A DNA stretch of 64,000 nt from Tricholoma matsutake (GCA_026075535.2 AP026542.1:10602001-10666000); one strand, 5' to 3'. Counted from the first letter of the stretch, positions 1 to 11,020 are shown. Notes: generated by a model not told the origin, from the letters alone. Made by a program: numbers and translations.

Positions 1-1830
1 AATTGTCACATGTCATTTCCGAAAACCCCTAAATTCTTTATTCGCTCTGCGTGAATAGAACCCAAAATCACCTTGACTGTGGGACTGAAGACAGTGGACA
101 CGCATGCAGCTATTGATGTGGAAGTGTTGCTTGACAGTGGTGCTACAGGATTATTTATTAATCGATCCTTAATTACCGGAAATGGCATTAACACACACAA
201 GCTGGCGCAACCTATAATGGTGTACAATATTGACGGAACAGTCAATCGTGGAGGAACTATCAAGGAGGAGGTGACTATGGTACTAAATTATCAGGAGCAT
301 CAGGAGCGAGCTGTATTTGAAGTGTGCGATCTTGGGAAAACCAATCTAATAATAGGATGTCTGTGGTTACAGAAGCATAATCCCGAAATTGATTGGAAAA
401 CTGGGAAAGTACAAATGACTCGTTGTCCTAAGGAATGTAATGTGTATGGGAGGAAGATGAAGAAAGAAAAAAGGAAAAAGAAAGAGAAAGAACGTCCGAG
501 GAAGTATTCTGTTACGATGGAGGAAGTGGAGGATGAGGAAATGCCAAATGGGGAAGTTCCGATCATGATCGAGAAAGAAGAGCAGAAGCAAACCTTTAGA
601 GCAGTTCGTGGAGGACAGTCATGGGACAAGAATATTGTGAAGGTGGAGAAGCCAGTGGAGGAATGGGTGCCAAAAGTGTATCATGAACATTTGTCAGTGT
701 TCCAAAAGAAGGAGTCTGAGCGAATGCCGGTGCAGAAGCCATGGGATCATGCGATTGAGATGAAGCCAGGGTTTGTGCCGAAGAAGTTGAAGGTATATCT
801 GTTATCTCCAATGGAACAAGAAGAAGTGGATGCATTCCTGAAGGAGCAATTGCACAAAGGATACATACGACCTTCGAAATCACCGCAGATGTCACAAATA
901 TTCTTCATGCCCAAAAAAGACCAAAGGAAGAGGATGTGTACCGATTATAGGTATCTGAATGAGTGGACAGTGAAGAACACGTACCCCCTGCCGTTGATCT
1001 CAGAAATAATTGATAAGGTGGGAAAAGCCAAGGTCTTTACAAAATTGGATTTACGATGGGGATACAACAATGTACAAATAAAGAAAGGAGATGAGTGGAA
1101 GGCTGCATTTGCCACGCATCGAGGATCCTTCGAGCCGCTTGTCATGTTTTTTGGGATGACTAATAGTCCCCCGACCTTTCAAAATATGATGAATGACATT
1201 TTCAAGGACGTAATAGACAAAGGCATGGTAATAATATTTATTGACGACATTCTGATATTCACGGAGGATGAAGAGAATCATGAAGCAATAGTACAAGAGG
1301 TGTTACAGAGGTTGGCGGAGAACGATCTATTTTTGAAACCAGAGAAGTGTGTGTTTGGGGCAAGCGAGATTGAGTTCCTAGGATTATTGATTGGCCCTGA
1401 TGGGATCAAAATGGATCCGATCAAGGTACAGGCAATCACAGATTGGCCTGCGCCCACCTGTGTCAAGGAGGTTCAAGCCTTCTTGGGACTTGCAAATTAT
1501 TATCGTCGCTTTGTGCACAATTTTTCTAAAATTGCCACACCCTTACATAACCTTATGCGAAAGGGAGTAGTGTGGAGGTGGGGAGAGCAGCAGCAGACAG
1601 CGTTTGAGGAGTTGAAGAGGAAGTTTGTGGAGGGACCAATATTAGCCCCAGTAGATTTCACATGCCCTTTGCGAGTGGAATCCGATGCATCCGATTTTGC
1701 TACTGGAGCGGTATTATCAATGCTGTGTGAAGATGACAAATGGCATCCTTGTGCATACTTGTCAAAAGGGTTGAATGATGTGGAGAGGAATTATGATGTG
1801 CATGACAAAGAGATGTTGGGGATAATATGA
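1..1830 (+). pseudogene. gypsy-1 pol, protease-RT-RNase H part, ended by in-frame TGA
   Basis: This frame encodes the retropepsin motif LLDSGATG (near residue 20 counted from the ATG at 73), a lysine-rich linker, then reverse transcriptase with CTDYRYLNEWTVKNTYPLP, TKLDLRWGYN and the catalytic box FIDDILIF, and then the start of RNase H (VESDASDFATGAV). The frame is open from 55 to 1827; there is an earlier in-frame TGA at 52-54. It is cut by TGA at 1828-1830 just after EMLGII, where Gypsy elements usually have Arg, so a CGA to TGA change is likely. The next frame continues in phase without a shift. The RT and protease active-site residues are all present, so this copy has decayed little apart from the stops. 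The function, copying element RNA into DNA, is inferred from family knowledge. Confidence 0.85.
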
Positions 1831-1833
1831 GCG

Positions 1834-3702
1834 TTGGAGGCGTGGAGGCATTATTTGGAGGGATGTACGCATCAAATTGAGATCTGGATGGATCATCAAA
1901 ATCTGCAATACTTCATGTCCGCTAAAAAGCTTAATCACTGGCAAGCGCGTTGGGCACTATTCCTATCGCGTTTCAACTTTCACTTGGTCCACAAAGCAGG
2001 AAGCTTAATGAGGAAAGCAGATGCCTTATCCAGATGTATTGATCATAAAAGGGGGGTGGAGGAGGACAATAAAAATGTTACCTTACTCAAACCCGAATAC
2101 TTTTGCATTTGCGCTATGCGTCAAGGGCATCTATTAATAGATAGCTTGGAAACGGAAATGTTGTCTAAAATTAGACAATGTTTGGAAATGGACAATGAAG
2201 TAGTGGAAGCCGTGAAAGCTCTGAAGGGAGAGAAGAAAGGTAATATCAAAGGAGACGAATGGGCTGAGGAACAAGGGTTGGTGTTGTTTCGAGGAAAAGT
2301 GTATGTACCGAAGGATCAGGATTTGCGAAGGGAGATTGTCCAGTTACATCACAATACACTGATTGCCGGACACCCAGGAAGATGGAAGACGTTGGAATTA
2401 GTAATGAGAAATTATTGGTGGCCCGGAATTTCGAAGTATGTGTTGGGGTATGTGGATGGATGTGATACATGCATGAGGGGGAAGAAATTTCCAGAGAAAC
2501 CTGCAGGAAAATTAATGCCAAACCCTATACCTAAAGTGCCATGGCGAGATATATCTGTGGATTTTGTTACCAGATTACCTGAGGCTCAAGGGTACGATGC
2601 AATATTCATAGTATGCGACTGCTTTACAAAGGAGGTCCATATTATTCCTACTACTACAGAAACCTCATCATTGGGCTTGGCGCGCCTCTATCTAAATCAG
2701 GTATGGTGGTTACATGGGTTACCCAATACCGTTATCTCCGATCGCGGACCACAATTTGCTTCTGCGTTTATGCGAGAACTAAACAACATATTGGGAATTC
2801 AAACTAAATTATCTATGGCATATCACCCGCAGACTGATGGGCAGACAGAGAGAATGAATCAGGAGTTGGAGCAGTACCTACGTATGTTTGTCAACTACTG
2901 GCAAACCGACTGGCCCAAATGGTTGGCAATTGCCAAATTTTCCCACAATAACAAATTCCATTCGGCTACTCATATGTCACCCTTTTTCGCAAATTATGGA
3001 TATCATCCTCGCATGGGAGTAGAACCCAGAAGGGAAGTCAAAGTACAGTCGGTAGAAGATTTTGTATCTAAGATGCAAAGAGTACAAGAGGAAGCAGAGG
3101 CGGCATTGAAGAAAGCACGTGATGACATGATGCGACACACGGATTGTACTCGAGCACGTGCTCCAGAGTACAAAGTTGGTGACTTGGTATGGCTAAGTAC
3201 CAAGGACCTGAATATTCCACGACCTTTGAAGAAACTTACGGAGAAACAAGTTGGCCCATATGCAATCTCTAAAGTGATCTCGCCTAATGCGGTAGTGCTA
3301 AAATTACCCCGATCATTTAAGATTGATCCCGAGATTAACGTATCCCGCCTATGCCCTTACCGTCCACCCACTATTCCTGGCCAACAAACTACTCCGCAAC
3401 CTCCGATAATAGTAGAATGTGCTCCAGAATACATAGTTGAAGAAATTCTAGACTCACATCTTCGACGGAACAAATTGGAGTTCTTAATAAAGTGGAAAAA
3501 CTATACCGACAAAAATAATTCGTGGGAACCCGAAGAGAATTGTAAGCGAGCGCATAATGCGATCACCCAATTCTTTAAACGTAATCCGAATGCTCCACGT
3601 CGCATTGCGAGAATGGTGTATGAGGGGATGAAATTCTGGCCTTACCAAAATTTCACAGAGGGGACAAACATAATATTTTCTCGCCTGGAAGTCGAGGTAT
3701 AA
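1834..3702 (+). pseudogene. gypsy-1 pol, RNase H end-integrase-chromodomain
   Basis: This frame is in phase with the upstream pol frame and separated from it only by the TGA at 1828. It begins in RNase H (WMDHQNLQYF, HKAGSLMRKADALSR), then has the H2C2 integrase finger (HPGRWKTLE...YWWPG...CDTCMRGK). The integrase core follows, with Asp in ISVDFVTRLP, Asp in VISDRGPQFAS and Glu in TERMNQELEQYL. After an SH3-like segment (YKVGDLVWLSTKDL) it ends with a chromodomain (EYIVEEILDSHL, FLIKWKNY, SWEPEENC). Chromodomains of this type direct chromovirus integration to marked chromatin. All three DDE residues are present. The stop is followed directly by the polypurine tract. Confidence 0.87.
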
Positions 3703-3710
3703 AAGGGGGG
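3701..3710 (+). other. Polypurine tract of gypsy-1
   Basis: AAAAGGGGGG lies directly after the pol stop codon and three bases before the LTR start TGTTAGG. This is the position expected for the plus-strand DNA synthesis primer. Confidence 0.7.
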
Positions 3711-3713
3711 TAA

Positions 3714-4037
3714 TGTTAGGAAACCACCCCATTACCTAATAAACTTTCATTTTTATTTTATTATGTCAAATTACGCTACATGACGCCAAATGATGCTACA
3801 TTTTGATAGCGTGAGAATTTTATTTCGCATGCATCAAAATGTACGCGCATGTATGAGTGCGTCGGTAACAACAATGTACAATATATGTAACATAGTATAT
3901 AAACCCTAAATATATGCCTAGGGGACCCCAGTTGTGTTCTCTTAGGTATTCCACCTGCGTTTTTGGTGTGAAGGCCTATCTCAACAAACTTACCTATTAA
4001 TAACCCCTCGCATCAAAACCATCAATTTCCCCATCAT
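3714..4037 (+). repeat. 3' LTR of gypsy-1
   Basis: The LTR starts TGTTAGGAAACC next to the polypurine tract. It contains a TATA-like stretch (AGTATATAAACCC near 3895) in an AT-rich context. The exact 3' end is uncertain. Several CA dinucleotides between 4014 and 4037 could be the terminus, and no partner LTR is in the window. Confidence 0.65.
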
Positions 4038-4096
4038 GCGCGTGGATCCCGCCCCCTTCTTGTAGAGAGAACCCGCACGGTCTTAGCTAGCAGATA

Positions 4097-4450
4097 GTGG
4101 GTGTCGCCCTAACAGGCGGTGTGTGTGGCTGTGTCGGTGCCATGGGAGTGTGTTGGCAGCATAGGGTGGCTGTAACTCACTGTAACACAGATATTGGTAT
4201 ATCTGGTGTTGGTGAGTTGTTTATGCACTGTAGGTGGCTGTGCTGGCGGCGAGGGTGGTTGTGTCGGCGATCTGTGTGGCTGTGCTAGCGCCATGGAAGT
4301 GTGCAATGGTGGTGTAGTAATGTAACACAGACATTGGTATGTCTGGTGTTGGTGAGTTGTTTATGCACCGTAGGTGGCTGTGTTATCACCGATGGCTGTG
4401 TCAGTGATGTGTGTGGTGTGCCGGTGCCGTGGAAGTGTGTAACGGTGGCA
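4097..4450. repeat. Imperfect minisatellite, ~140-bp period
   Basis: A G/T-rich tract with repeated GTGGCTGTG words. A longer unit beginning TGTAACACAGAYATTGGTAT occurs at 4181 and again at 4321, giving a 140-bp period, and a third decayed copy follows. Small frames across it are repetitive by-products and are not called as genes. Confidence 0.65.
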
Positions 4451-4911
4451 TAGGTAAATTAACTTGTCATAATGTCGTGAGTCTGTGGGGCCAGACTTAC
4501 AGTTCCCATCTTGATCATCAATTGCTCACCATCTCCCACAGTTGATCAACATGCACGACACCTTCAGCTAACCATGTGCTTATCATTCCAATGACAAGCA
4601 TGCTAATCCCTCATTCCTCAATGCTTTCCTTTGCTTTTTTTTGGTAGATAACACTGATGTATGTATATATAGTGTTAATAAAAAAGCTATTTTCGCTTTT
4701 TAGCTATAACAAGCACTCTCCCTAGATAAGAGGGAGGAGGAGGAGTTTCTTCTCCTCATTGAGGGGCTCTACTATATGTACAGGGCTATATATAGCTCAA
4801 TACATGACAGGGAATGGCTCTACATGAGTAGAGAGGAGGGAAAGTAGAGAGAAGTGAGAGGAGTGTGAGAAAGGGTACCATCTACTAGGCTTGTGCACCC
4901 TCTACAGCCAA
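4451..4911. other. No gene seen; short hairpins
   Basis: No supported reading frame. The only structure is short imperfect dyads, for example AAAAAGC/GCTTTTT around 4680-4700 and a purine-rich AGGGAGGAGGAGGAG tract near 4730. Confidence 0.5.
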
Positions 4912-5229
4912 AAGCATGCATAGGGAAATGCATGGGTTTCCCATGCTTTTATTTCCTAATTTACTCAATGAGTTTTGCATGAAAAATCACAAAAAAATGA
5001 TTTTCTGGATGTGTTTGGTTGGCTCTTTGTGTTCCAACACATAAAACAATATTTGGGTGACATTTCTCGTGTGCCAAGGATGCAAATATATTATTTTGTC
5101 CATGGTATCACAAGCACCCAATGAATAGCTACCAGAAAATCATTTTTTCATGCAAAGCTCATTGAGTAAATCAGGAAATAAAAGTGTGGGAAACCCATGG
5201 GTAAAACCCATGCATTTCCCTAAGCATGT
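4912..5229. repeat. Foldback repeat with ~97-bp inverted arms
   Basis: The arm at 4912-5008 is repeated in inverse orientation at 5132-5229 with few mismatches and one small insertion. Both arms carry TAGGGAAATGCATGGGTTT, TTTATTTCCT and TGATTTTCTGG. The 123-bp centre has no reading frame. The layout fits a short non-autonomous foldback or MITE-type element. No clear target duplication was found, so the superfamily is not called. Confidence 0.65.
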
Positions 5230-6548
5230 ATGTGGAGGAGTAGAGGGATGTATGCAGAGGTGGGGATTGATGTTGGGAGAGCTGGGAGTAAGGTGCTCTC
5301 TGTCAATGCACCTGTATGGGGAGAGGGGAGAGGTTGTCACTTACCTGCATACCTAGACCTTCCCCTTATAAAATGCACATGGAAAGAGGGTAGAACAGTC
5401 CTAATATGTGATCTGATAGACCCCCTAAAGTCCTTACAGTTGTTAGTATAGCCAGAAAAGAGAATGTGGAGTCAGGAGGAGGTATGCTTACCCTGTGAGA
5501 TCTGTGGGACCAAAATGTTCGCTTTCTCCAATTCCTGGGGCCTAGTAATAAAGTAGAACAAGGGTCAGTAAAGGGGATAGCAGGCAGGGAAGGTCCTGGC
5601 TCACTGGGGCATGGGTTCTCCATCAACAAACCTAACTATGCTCACCATGAGTCACATACTTTACCTATCATCCAAAACTCCTCCTAGGCATTCAAAGTAG
5701 TCCTTTTCACCTCAGATATAGCCTAAAAACAATCCATATAGTCAATACTTCATCCTACCAAGGTAGGGTCTTCACCTATTCACCTATTCTCCTTGTTACT
5801 CCATACCAGTTCATATGACCCACTAGTGGCTGTATATGCATACATACCATGGTATTACGAGTATAATTGGCACCTTGGAATGGTTCATGAGTCTATGCAA
5901 GAGAGGTAAGTAGATAGTCAATATATTGAGTTGGGATGTAGTCACTCACCCAAGGCCTACAGAACTTCTATATCCCAATGTAGACTGTAGTGTAGAGATA
6001 ATGGTATAATATCATAGTTACACAGGTTCCCTTGAGTTAGAAACCATCCAAATAGGAGGTGAGGCCATAGAATGCACAAGGGAGAGGGTTGAACCAAGTA
6101 TTCCCAAAAAGGCAATAACTTGAAGATAGCTCAACAGTGATGCAACACACTGTTCATCAAACAGCAGGAGTGGAGAGAGGAAGTTTTCAGAAGTCAACAA
6201 CTAAGAAAGGTTCAGTTCAAACCAGGTTCAACATGGTTCTGAGATTTTGCACCTTGCCCAAACCCAGAACTGGACTTGTGGTCCGGTTCTGTGCAACCAT
6301 CAAACCTTGGACCAAGCTTTGGTCTGGTTCTGAAAAGTTCAGGTTCAAACTTTGGTTCAGAACTGGACTGTGGCATCCTTACACCAGACTCCAATGCCTC
6401 TGAGATTCTTGATACGGCATGCAATTCCAGGGCAAAATTCTCCACATGGTGTCTCCCAGTTGGAAGTGTCATGTTGTAGGTCAAACTGATGATTTGTAAT
6501 TTTTTGGGTGTGCTCTTCCAGTGCTGCATGTAAGCCATAGATGGCATG
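5230..6548. other. Intergenic, no gene; GGTTC-rich tract
   Basis: No reading frame here has family-like features. From about 6205 to 6375 the sequence is an irregular array of GGTTC/GAACC words (GGTTCAGTTC, GGTTCTGAGATT, TGGTCCGGTTC), which produces spurious Pro/Ser-rich frames on both strands. Confidence 0.5.
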
Positions 6549-6932
6549 TTAGGCTATGGTCATCTTCAGATAGAAACAGTAGAAGTTTTGGTGTGTGATC
6601 ATGATCATGGTGGCAGTGGTGGGGCAGTTGAAAATAAGGCTCAGAATTGTTGGTTGTTTACTCTCAGAGATGGTGATAGTGTGGTTGGGTTCTCCAGGTT
6701 TTAGGAATATGGCAAAGTGATTGGTGTTCTCATTGCAAAAGAAGTCTGCAAGTTGTGGTGTAGGAATGTAGCCTCGGTCTACCAGAAAGTCATGGGTTGT
6801 GCCACCTTTGTGTTTTGGGACAACAATGTTGATATCTTTGGGACACCAGTTCTGCTTGGCATGACTGTGTAAAAAATACAGAGTGGTGGACCCAAAAAAT
6901 GCTCCATTGTCGGCAGCAATAGTGTTGAGCAA
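6549..6932 (-). pseudogene. Fragment resembling fungal nucleotidyltransferase-like repeats
   Basis: A 127-aa minus-strand frame contains GAFFGSTTLYFLHSHA followed by NWCPKDINIVVPK and FLVDRGY. This spacing (GS..L.FL, W.P.D.DI.VP, FL...GY) recalls a large family of Agaricomycete hypothetical proteins with a nucleotidyltransferase-like core, in which the D.D pair would bind metal. Here the pair reads DIN, so the second Asp is missing. The fragment has no flanking exons that I can join and is probably a relic. The assignment rests on motif memory only. Confidence 0.3.
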
Positions 6933-7178
6933 TTGAGATGGTTCACCTGTGTGTAAAAGTAAGGCATGTGTGAAAGAAGTTGTATGTAAATATTACCAAG
7001 TTCTGGGGCCAGCAAAGTGAGGAGCTGATGTTGTATGTAACGTTGGGCATTTTGTCAGTAGTGTTGCCAATGGTACAGCTTGGAGCCATGAGCCATCAAG
7101 CTGAGTTGCTGTTTTGGGTGAGCAGCACCAGTAAATTGGCTCAGGGCTATACCCAGCTCAGCTTTCACATTGGGCAGC

Positions 7179-7210
7179 TCTGAGTGGCTCTGAGTGGCTC
7201 TGAGTGGCTA
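7179..7210. repeat. Short tandem repeat CTGAGTGGCT
   Basis: Three head-to-tail copies of the 10-mer CTGAGTGGCT. Confidence 0.7.
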
Positions 7211-7674
7211 AGCCATCCTAAAATGGCAGGCTGTGCCAATGGTGTGACATATGTGTTGCTATCGCATCCAGCTGCTTCTTCTGCGCTGCCTTGCATTCAC
7301 CCTCTTTATCCACACCATTCTACAATATCTCTCTCCATTTTCTACTACTTTCTTGTCTGTGAGGGCCCTGATACATAAGGTAGTAAGTATGTTTTCATGT
7401 CTTTATCTTAGTGTCAGCTGAAATTTCTCTTATCTAAATTCACAGCCAAACACTCAATGACACTCCATGACACCAAATCAACTGAACTGCCAGCTGTTGT
7501 GGTCCCAGGGGACAAGATAAGTAATATTCTTTCCTTGTTCCATTTGCATCAAAGTTGGTGGGTGCGTGAGATTAAGTTTGCACATAAGTATGAGCAATAA
7601 ATATTCTACAAGCTGTATCTCAACAACTAGGCTACATTTTACCATGATCTTGTAGTTAATTTTGCACTACCCAT

Positions 7675-7785
7675 TGAGCTCTAGAGCACCTCGTTATTCA
7701 CTTATTTTTTGGTTAAAATCTTGAAAAGTTAGCTTGAATCCAGCCAAATATGTGTGTGCAAGTGATATCTTGAGAACTAACAGTC
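7675..7785. repeat. Dispersed repeat, related to the 61-kb palindrome
   Basis: GAGCTCTAGAGC, CTTATTTTTT, then TGTGTGTGCAAGTGATATC and TTGAGAACTA occur here in the same order and spacing as in the left arm of the palindrome near 60870-60975. The two copies look about 70% alike by eye. No coding capacity is seen. Confidence 0.5.
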
Positions 7786-7898
7786 ATAAGAATGAGAGCT
7801 GGAGTTTGTCAAGGATAGTGTAGGTGAGGGTTCTCCATGCAGAGATTAGAGGCTGCTATGGCCATTATCAAGATATCTAAAATGGGAACTTCCACACA

Positions 7899-8334
7899 TA
7901 GGGCAAGGCAGGGGTTACCCCTGGGTGTCACATCTCATACCCTTACCCCTACCCCTGAACACCCATAGGGGTAAGGGTATGGAAACATATAAGGGTTGCC
8001 AAGGGTATGGGAGGGTTTGTCAAGGGTACAAGGGTTTGGCACAAAATCAACATATTTAGAGCAAAATTCATTTGAAAAGTGTTGATAACTATTGTATTCA
8101 CTATTAATATCACATATTAATACCTCTTATTAACATATGAAAGCCATTATCATGTTGGACAATCCCAAAATCTGAATTTAATTGATGAAAATCTTGAATA
8201 TGATTCTTTGTAGCTGAAAAAATCAAATGATATTCTTACATATGCAAGGGTATGAACTTCCAAACCCCTACCCTTACCCCTCATACCCTTAGCCCAAAAA
8301 CACAAGGGTATACCCCTACCCCTGCCTTGCCTTA
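7899..8334. mobile_element. hAT-type MITE, copy 1
   Basis: A 436-bp element with terminal inverted repeats TAGGGCAAGGCAGGGG at the left and the complement of TAAGGCAAGGCAGGGG at the right. There is no coding frame. Both ends carry many CCCTTACCCC/CCCTACCCC words. It is an inverted copy of the element at 8915-9403. Its flanks (TCCACACA and AGTGTGGC) do not match, so this copy shows no target duplication. It lies directly before the MYND-finger remnant. Confidence 0.75.
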
Positions 8335-8700
8335 AGTGTGGCCAATGTAGCTTACAGAAGTACTGCATATGTGTCTTGTTCAAGCCATTGGTTTGCATTG
8401 ATTTGATTAATTTGTTGCAGAGTTGTACTTGTCAACAGGCTGATTGGGCTGGCCATAAGTCATTATGCCCAAGGATTATTGGGATCACCAGATGGGATTC
8501 AGAAACACATAATGTCTGGTGTGAAATTCAAGAGTTTTTGTGGTTACACAAGTCTGAGGTAAGTAATAGTTAGTCATCATATATGAAGGATGTTGATGGC
8601 AAATGTTAGTTGGAAAATTTAAGCATGTGGGCATTAAGGGAGCATGAGTCTCGTCTGGTGGTTTGGGGGTCATTGTGCTGCTACAGTATAGATATAACCT
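8335..8700 (+). pseudogene. MYND-type zinc finger gene remnant
   Basis: Directly after the MITE the plus strand reads KCGQCSLQKYC, the middle of a MYND finger. A possible intron ends at 8420 (TTTGTTGCAG). The exon at 8421-8558 encodes CQQADWAGHKSLC, the end of the finger, and closes on a GTAAGT donor at 8559. A third exon may start at 8610 after TGTTAG (LENLSMWALREHESRLVVWG) and runs open to about 8700. The first Cys pair of the finger is missing upstream, where the MITE sits. MYND fingers bind proline-rich partner proteins. The gene is truncated at its 5' side and the 3' part was not found, so it is called a remnant. Confidence 0.5.
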
Positions 8701-8914
8701 ATAATTAATGAAAATATATGTTAGCTTAAAGAAAACATGAGAAAAGAAAAAAGAAAAAACTCACCTGGGGCCCCAACAATGATAGAGTCATTTGGGCCCA
8801 TTTCATGTGCAATGCGGTTGGTATCTGTTGTGTGCTGGCATGGGACCCGTGGCTGTGGGGTGTTCAGGGGGCGGTGGCAGCAGTGGGACATGGGAGGGAG
8901 GCGGTGTCGTCGAG

Positions 8915-9403
8915 TAAGGCAAGGCAGGGGTAGGGGTATACCCTTGTGTTTTTGGGCTAAGGGTATGAGGGGTAAGGGTAGGGGTTTGGAAGTTCATACC
9001 CTTGCATACCCCTGTACCCTTACTAAGGGTACAGGGGTATGCCAGGGGTATGCTTATGTAAGAATATCATTTGATTTTTTCAGCTACAAAGAATCATATT
9101 CAAGATTTTCATCAATTAAATTCAGATTTTGGGATTGTCCAACATGATAATGGCTTTCATATGTTAATAAGAGGTATTAATATGTGATATTAATAGTAAA
9201 TACAATAGTTATCAACACTTTTCAAATGAATTTTGCTCTAAATATGTTGATTTTGTGCCAAACCCTTGTACCCTTGACAAACCCTCCCATACCCTTGGCA
9301 ACCCTTATATGTTTCCATGCCCTTACCCCTAAGGGTAGGGTGTTCAGGGGTAGGGGTAAGGGTATGAGATTTGATACCCAGGGGTAACCCCTGCCTTGCC
9401 CTA
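8915..9403. mobile_element. hAT-type MITE, copy 2 (inverted), with 8-bp TSD
   Basis: A 489-bp element with ends TAAGGCAAGGCAGGGG and the complement of TAGGGCAAGGCAGGGG. It is flanked by TCGTCGAG (8907-8914) and TCGTTGAG (9404-9411), an 8-bp target duplication with one C/T difference. TA(A/G)GG termini and 8-bp duplications are the hallmark of the hAT superfamily. The centre is AT-rich and non-coding; the flanks of the centre are rich in AAGGGTAAGGGTAGGGG-type words. It must be mobilised in trans by a hAT transposase that is not in this window. Confidence 0.8.
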
Positions 9404-9534
9404 TCGTTGAGTGGTGGTGGTGGTGGTTGGTGATGATCGATGATGAGCTGGCATCATCATTGGTGACATGGCTGTGTTGAATTGTCATCACAGCCAGGGT
9501 GGTACATAGAGAGATAAAACTACTTACCTGTAAT

Positions 9535-9617
9535 GATGCTTTAGTCTAAAGGTTATATTGCTGCCTTAATTGTATGTTATCATGTGACTACGAGGGTTCA
9601 ATCCCTGTGGTAGCCAC
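9535..9617 (+). ncRNA. tRNA-like / SINE-like relic
   Basis: TTTAGTCTAAAGGTTA resembles a pol III A box and GGTTCAATCCC (9595-9605) is a perfect B box. The 5' and 3' acceptor strands do not pair and the anticodon arm is malformed, so this is a tRNA-derived relic at best. Confidence 0.25.
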
Positions 9618-9644
9618 TGATTTTTCAGTCAATTATATAAGCAA

Positions 9645-9793
9645 CTCAGACAGTCCTAGGACTGTACGAGTACTGGTCCACTCAGACTCCACTCGGATGC
9701 TTGGACAGTCTGAGGACTCAGCTCAGACTGGACATCTAGTTTGGCAGGACTTTGAGCCAAAAAAGTCTGAGCAAAGTCCTAGGACTGTCTGAG
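9645..9793. repeat. 149-bp mini inverted-repeat element
   Basis: CTCAGACAGTCCTAGGACT at the left is matched by its reverse complement at 9775-9793. The inside carries more CAGACAGTC/GACTGTC words in both orientations, so the whole unit can fold. It abuts the truncated end of the Copia gag relic. Confidence 0.55.
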
Positions 9794-10929
9794 CGGAGTC
9801 CACTTGGATTGGGGGGGGAGTGTAAAGACCTCGTTCAGGTCAACACTGACAAGCAAGCTGCACTCGCTTCCATAAGTCCCAAATAACTCCTCAGTATTCC
9901 AGCCACTGTCCAGATCATCGCTGATCTCTGAAAACCAATCTCCATCACTTTTCCCATCAAGCTCATGATCCAAATCAGAATCAGCATTAGAAACTGACTG
10001 GAGATCGGGAAGCTCAGAATCTGAATCCCACAATTCTGCAAAAAATGCTCCTTCACCCTCAGAATCGGATTCAATAGCGGCATTCACAGAGCTGCCCTTC
10101 TTTGGTGAGTCGTCTTTCTTTTCTTTCACAGGCTTAGGGCACTTGTCCTTGAAATGACCCTTCTCTCCACAATTCCAGCAAACACCATGTGGCTTGCACT
10201 TGAAGCACTTGCCTTTCCCGTTTGACAACGTGGACATAGCTTTGTCCTTGACATCTCTCTTCGAAGACTTTGCACCTAGTGCCATGAACATGAAGCCACA
10301 TTGCATTCAAATTCCTCCGAGATCAACACGATGAGCTCATCAGGTTCAATAGTCTTGGTGGAACTGTACAGCCTCACACCTGCAAGTAGATTTGATGCAA
10401 AGTTGGAGAGATGATGGGGAAGGGAAGTGATGATGGTGGAACAGTAATCCTTGGCCTCGATCACAACACCATACATTGCTAACTCCTCTTTCTTCACATG
10501 CAGCCCATCCAAAAATTCTCGGATGTTACCCTTATCAGGGCACTTCAACTCCATGAAATGAGAATGGAGGTCAGCCTGTGCAAAGGAGCCCTTCAGTGTG
10601 TACTCATTTGAAATTAGATCCCATCGATCCTTCAGCACAGCCTTGCTGTGGATGTGGATCAAAGTAGAGTTGGGAATGCAGTGAGTGAGTAGAGCTTTGG
10701 CAGTAAGATCATCCTTGTTCCACTGAGTGAGCGCAGTTTCTTCAGCTGTCGTTGGTGGTGAGCTCAAGGTTGGCTTGGCAACAGAACCATCAAAGTGGCC
10801 CCACAAGCCCTTCACCCTGATGGCATCCTCAAAGTGCATGGAAAATGCGGTCCAATTCAGGCCAGTTGTGAGGAGCTTTGGAATGGAAGAAGGAAGGATA
10901 TCTGTGGTTGTGAGAGCAGTGGTAGACAT
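9779..10929 (-). pseudogene. Copia gag relic with CCHC knuckle, frameshifted
   Basis: The ATG at 10927-10929 opens a frame that begins with a Copia-type gag segment (IPKLLTTGLNWTAFSMHFE, VKGLWGHFDG, then WDLISNEYTLKGSFAQAD). Around 10280-10306 the frame shifts and a second frame continues with the zinc knuckle CWNCGEKGHFKDKC and a long acidic tail. The frame stops just after DLNEVF, where protease would normally follow. Protease, integrase and RT are absent, so the element was truncated. Gag forms the particle shell around element RNA in intact relatives. No LTR was recognised on either side. Confidence 0.75.
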
Positions 10930-11020
10930 GGGAATGGAAGGTCATGAGAGGTACTAGATAAGTGCAGGGCCCATAACCTGTGACAAATGCAGACCTAAGC
11001 CATAGTACTAATAATAGAGC

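Larger units (their letters stand above)
1..4037 (+). mobile_element. Ty3/Gypsy chromovirus gypsy-1, 3' part
   Basis: The window opens inside the polyprotein of a plus-strand LTR retrotransposon. Protease, reverse transcriptase, RNase H, zinc-binding integrase and a C-terminal chromodomain follow in the order typical of chromoviral Gypsy elements. A polypurine tract and one LTR follow at the 3' side. The 5' LTR and gag lie outside the window, so the target duplication cannot be checked. The right boundary is approximate because no second LTR is available for comparison. Confidence 0.88.

Noticed and set aside
4097..4450. CRISPR-like array
   Set aside because: Repeats are long, imperfect and G/T-rich, without uniform spacers; the DNA is clearly eukaryotic.
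7899..8334. TA target duplication, hence a Tc1/mariner MITE
   Set aside because: TA is part of the terminal repeat itself (TARGGCAAGG), and the inverted copy at 8915 shows an 8-bp duplication outside it, which fits hAT.
7902..9403. Internal telomere (CCCTTACCCC tracts)
   Set aside because: The words are irregular, occur in both orientations and are confined to hAT-type elements, so this is not a telomere or a chromosome fusion scar.
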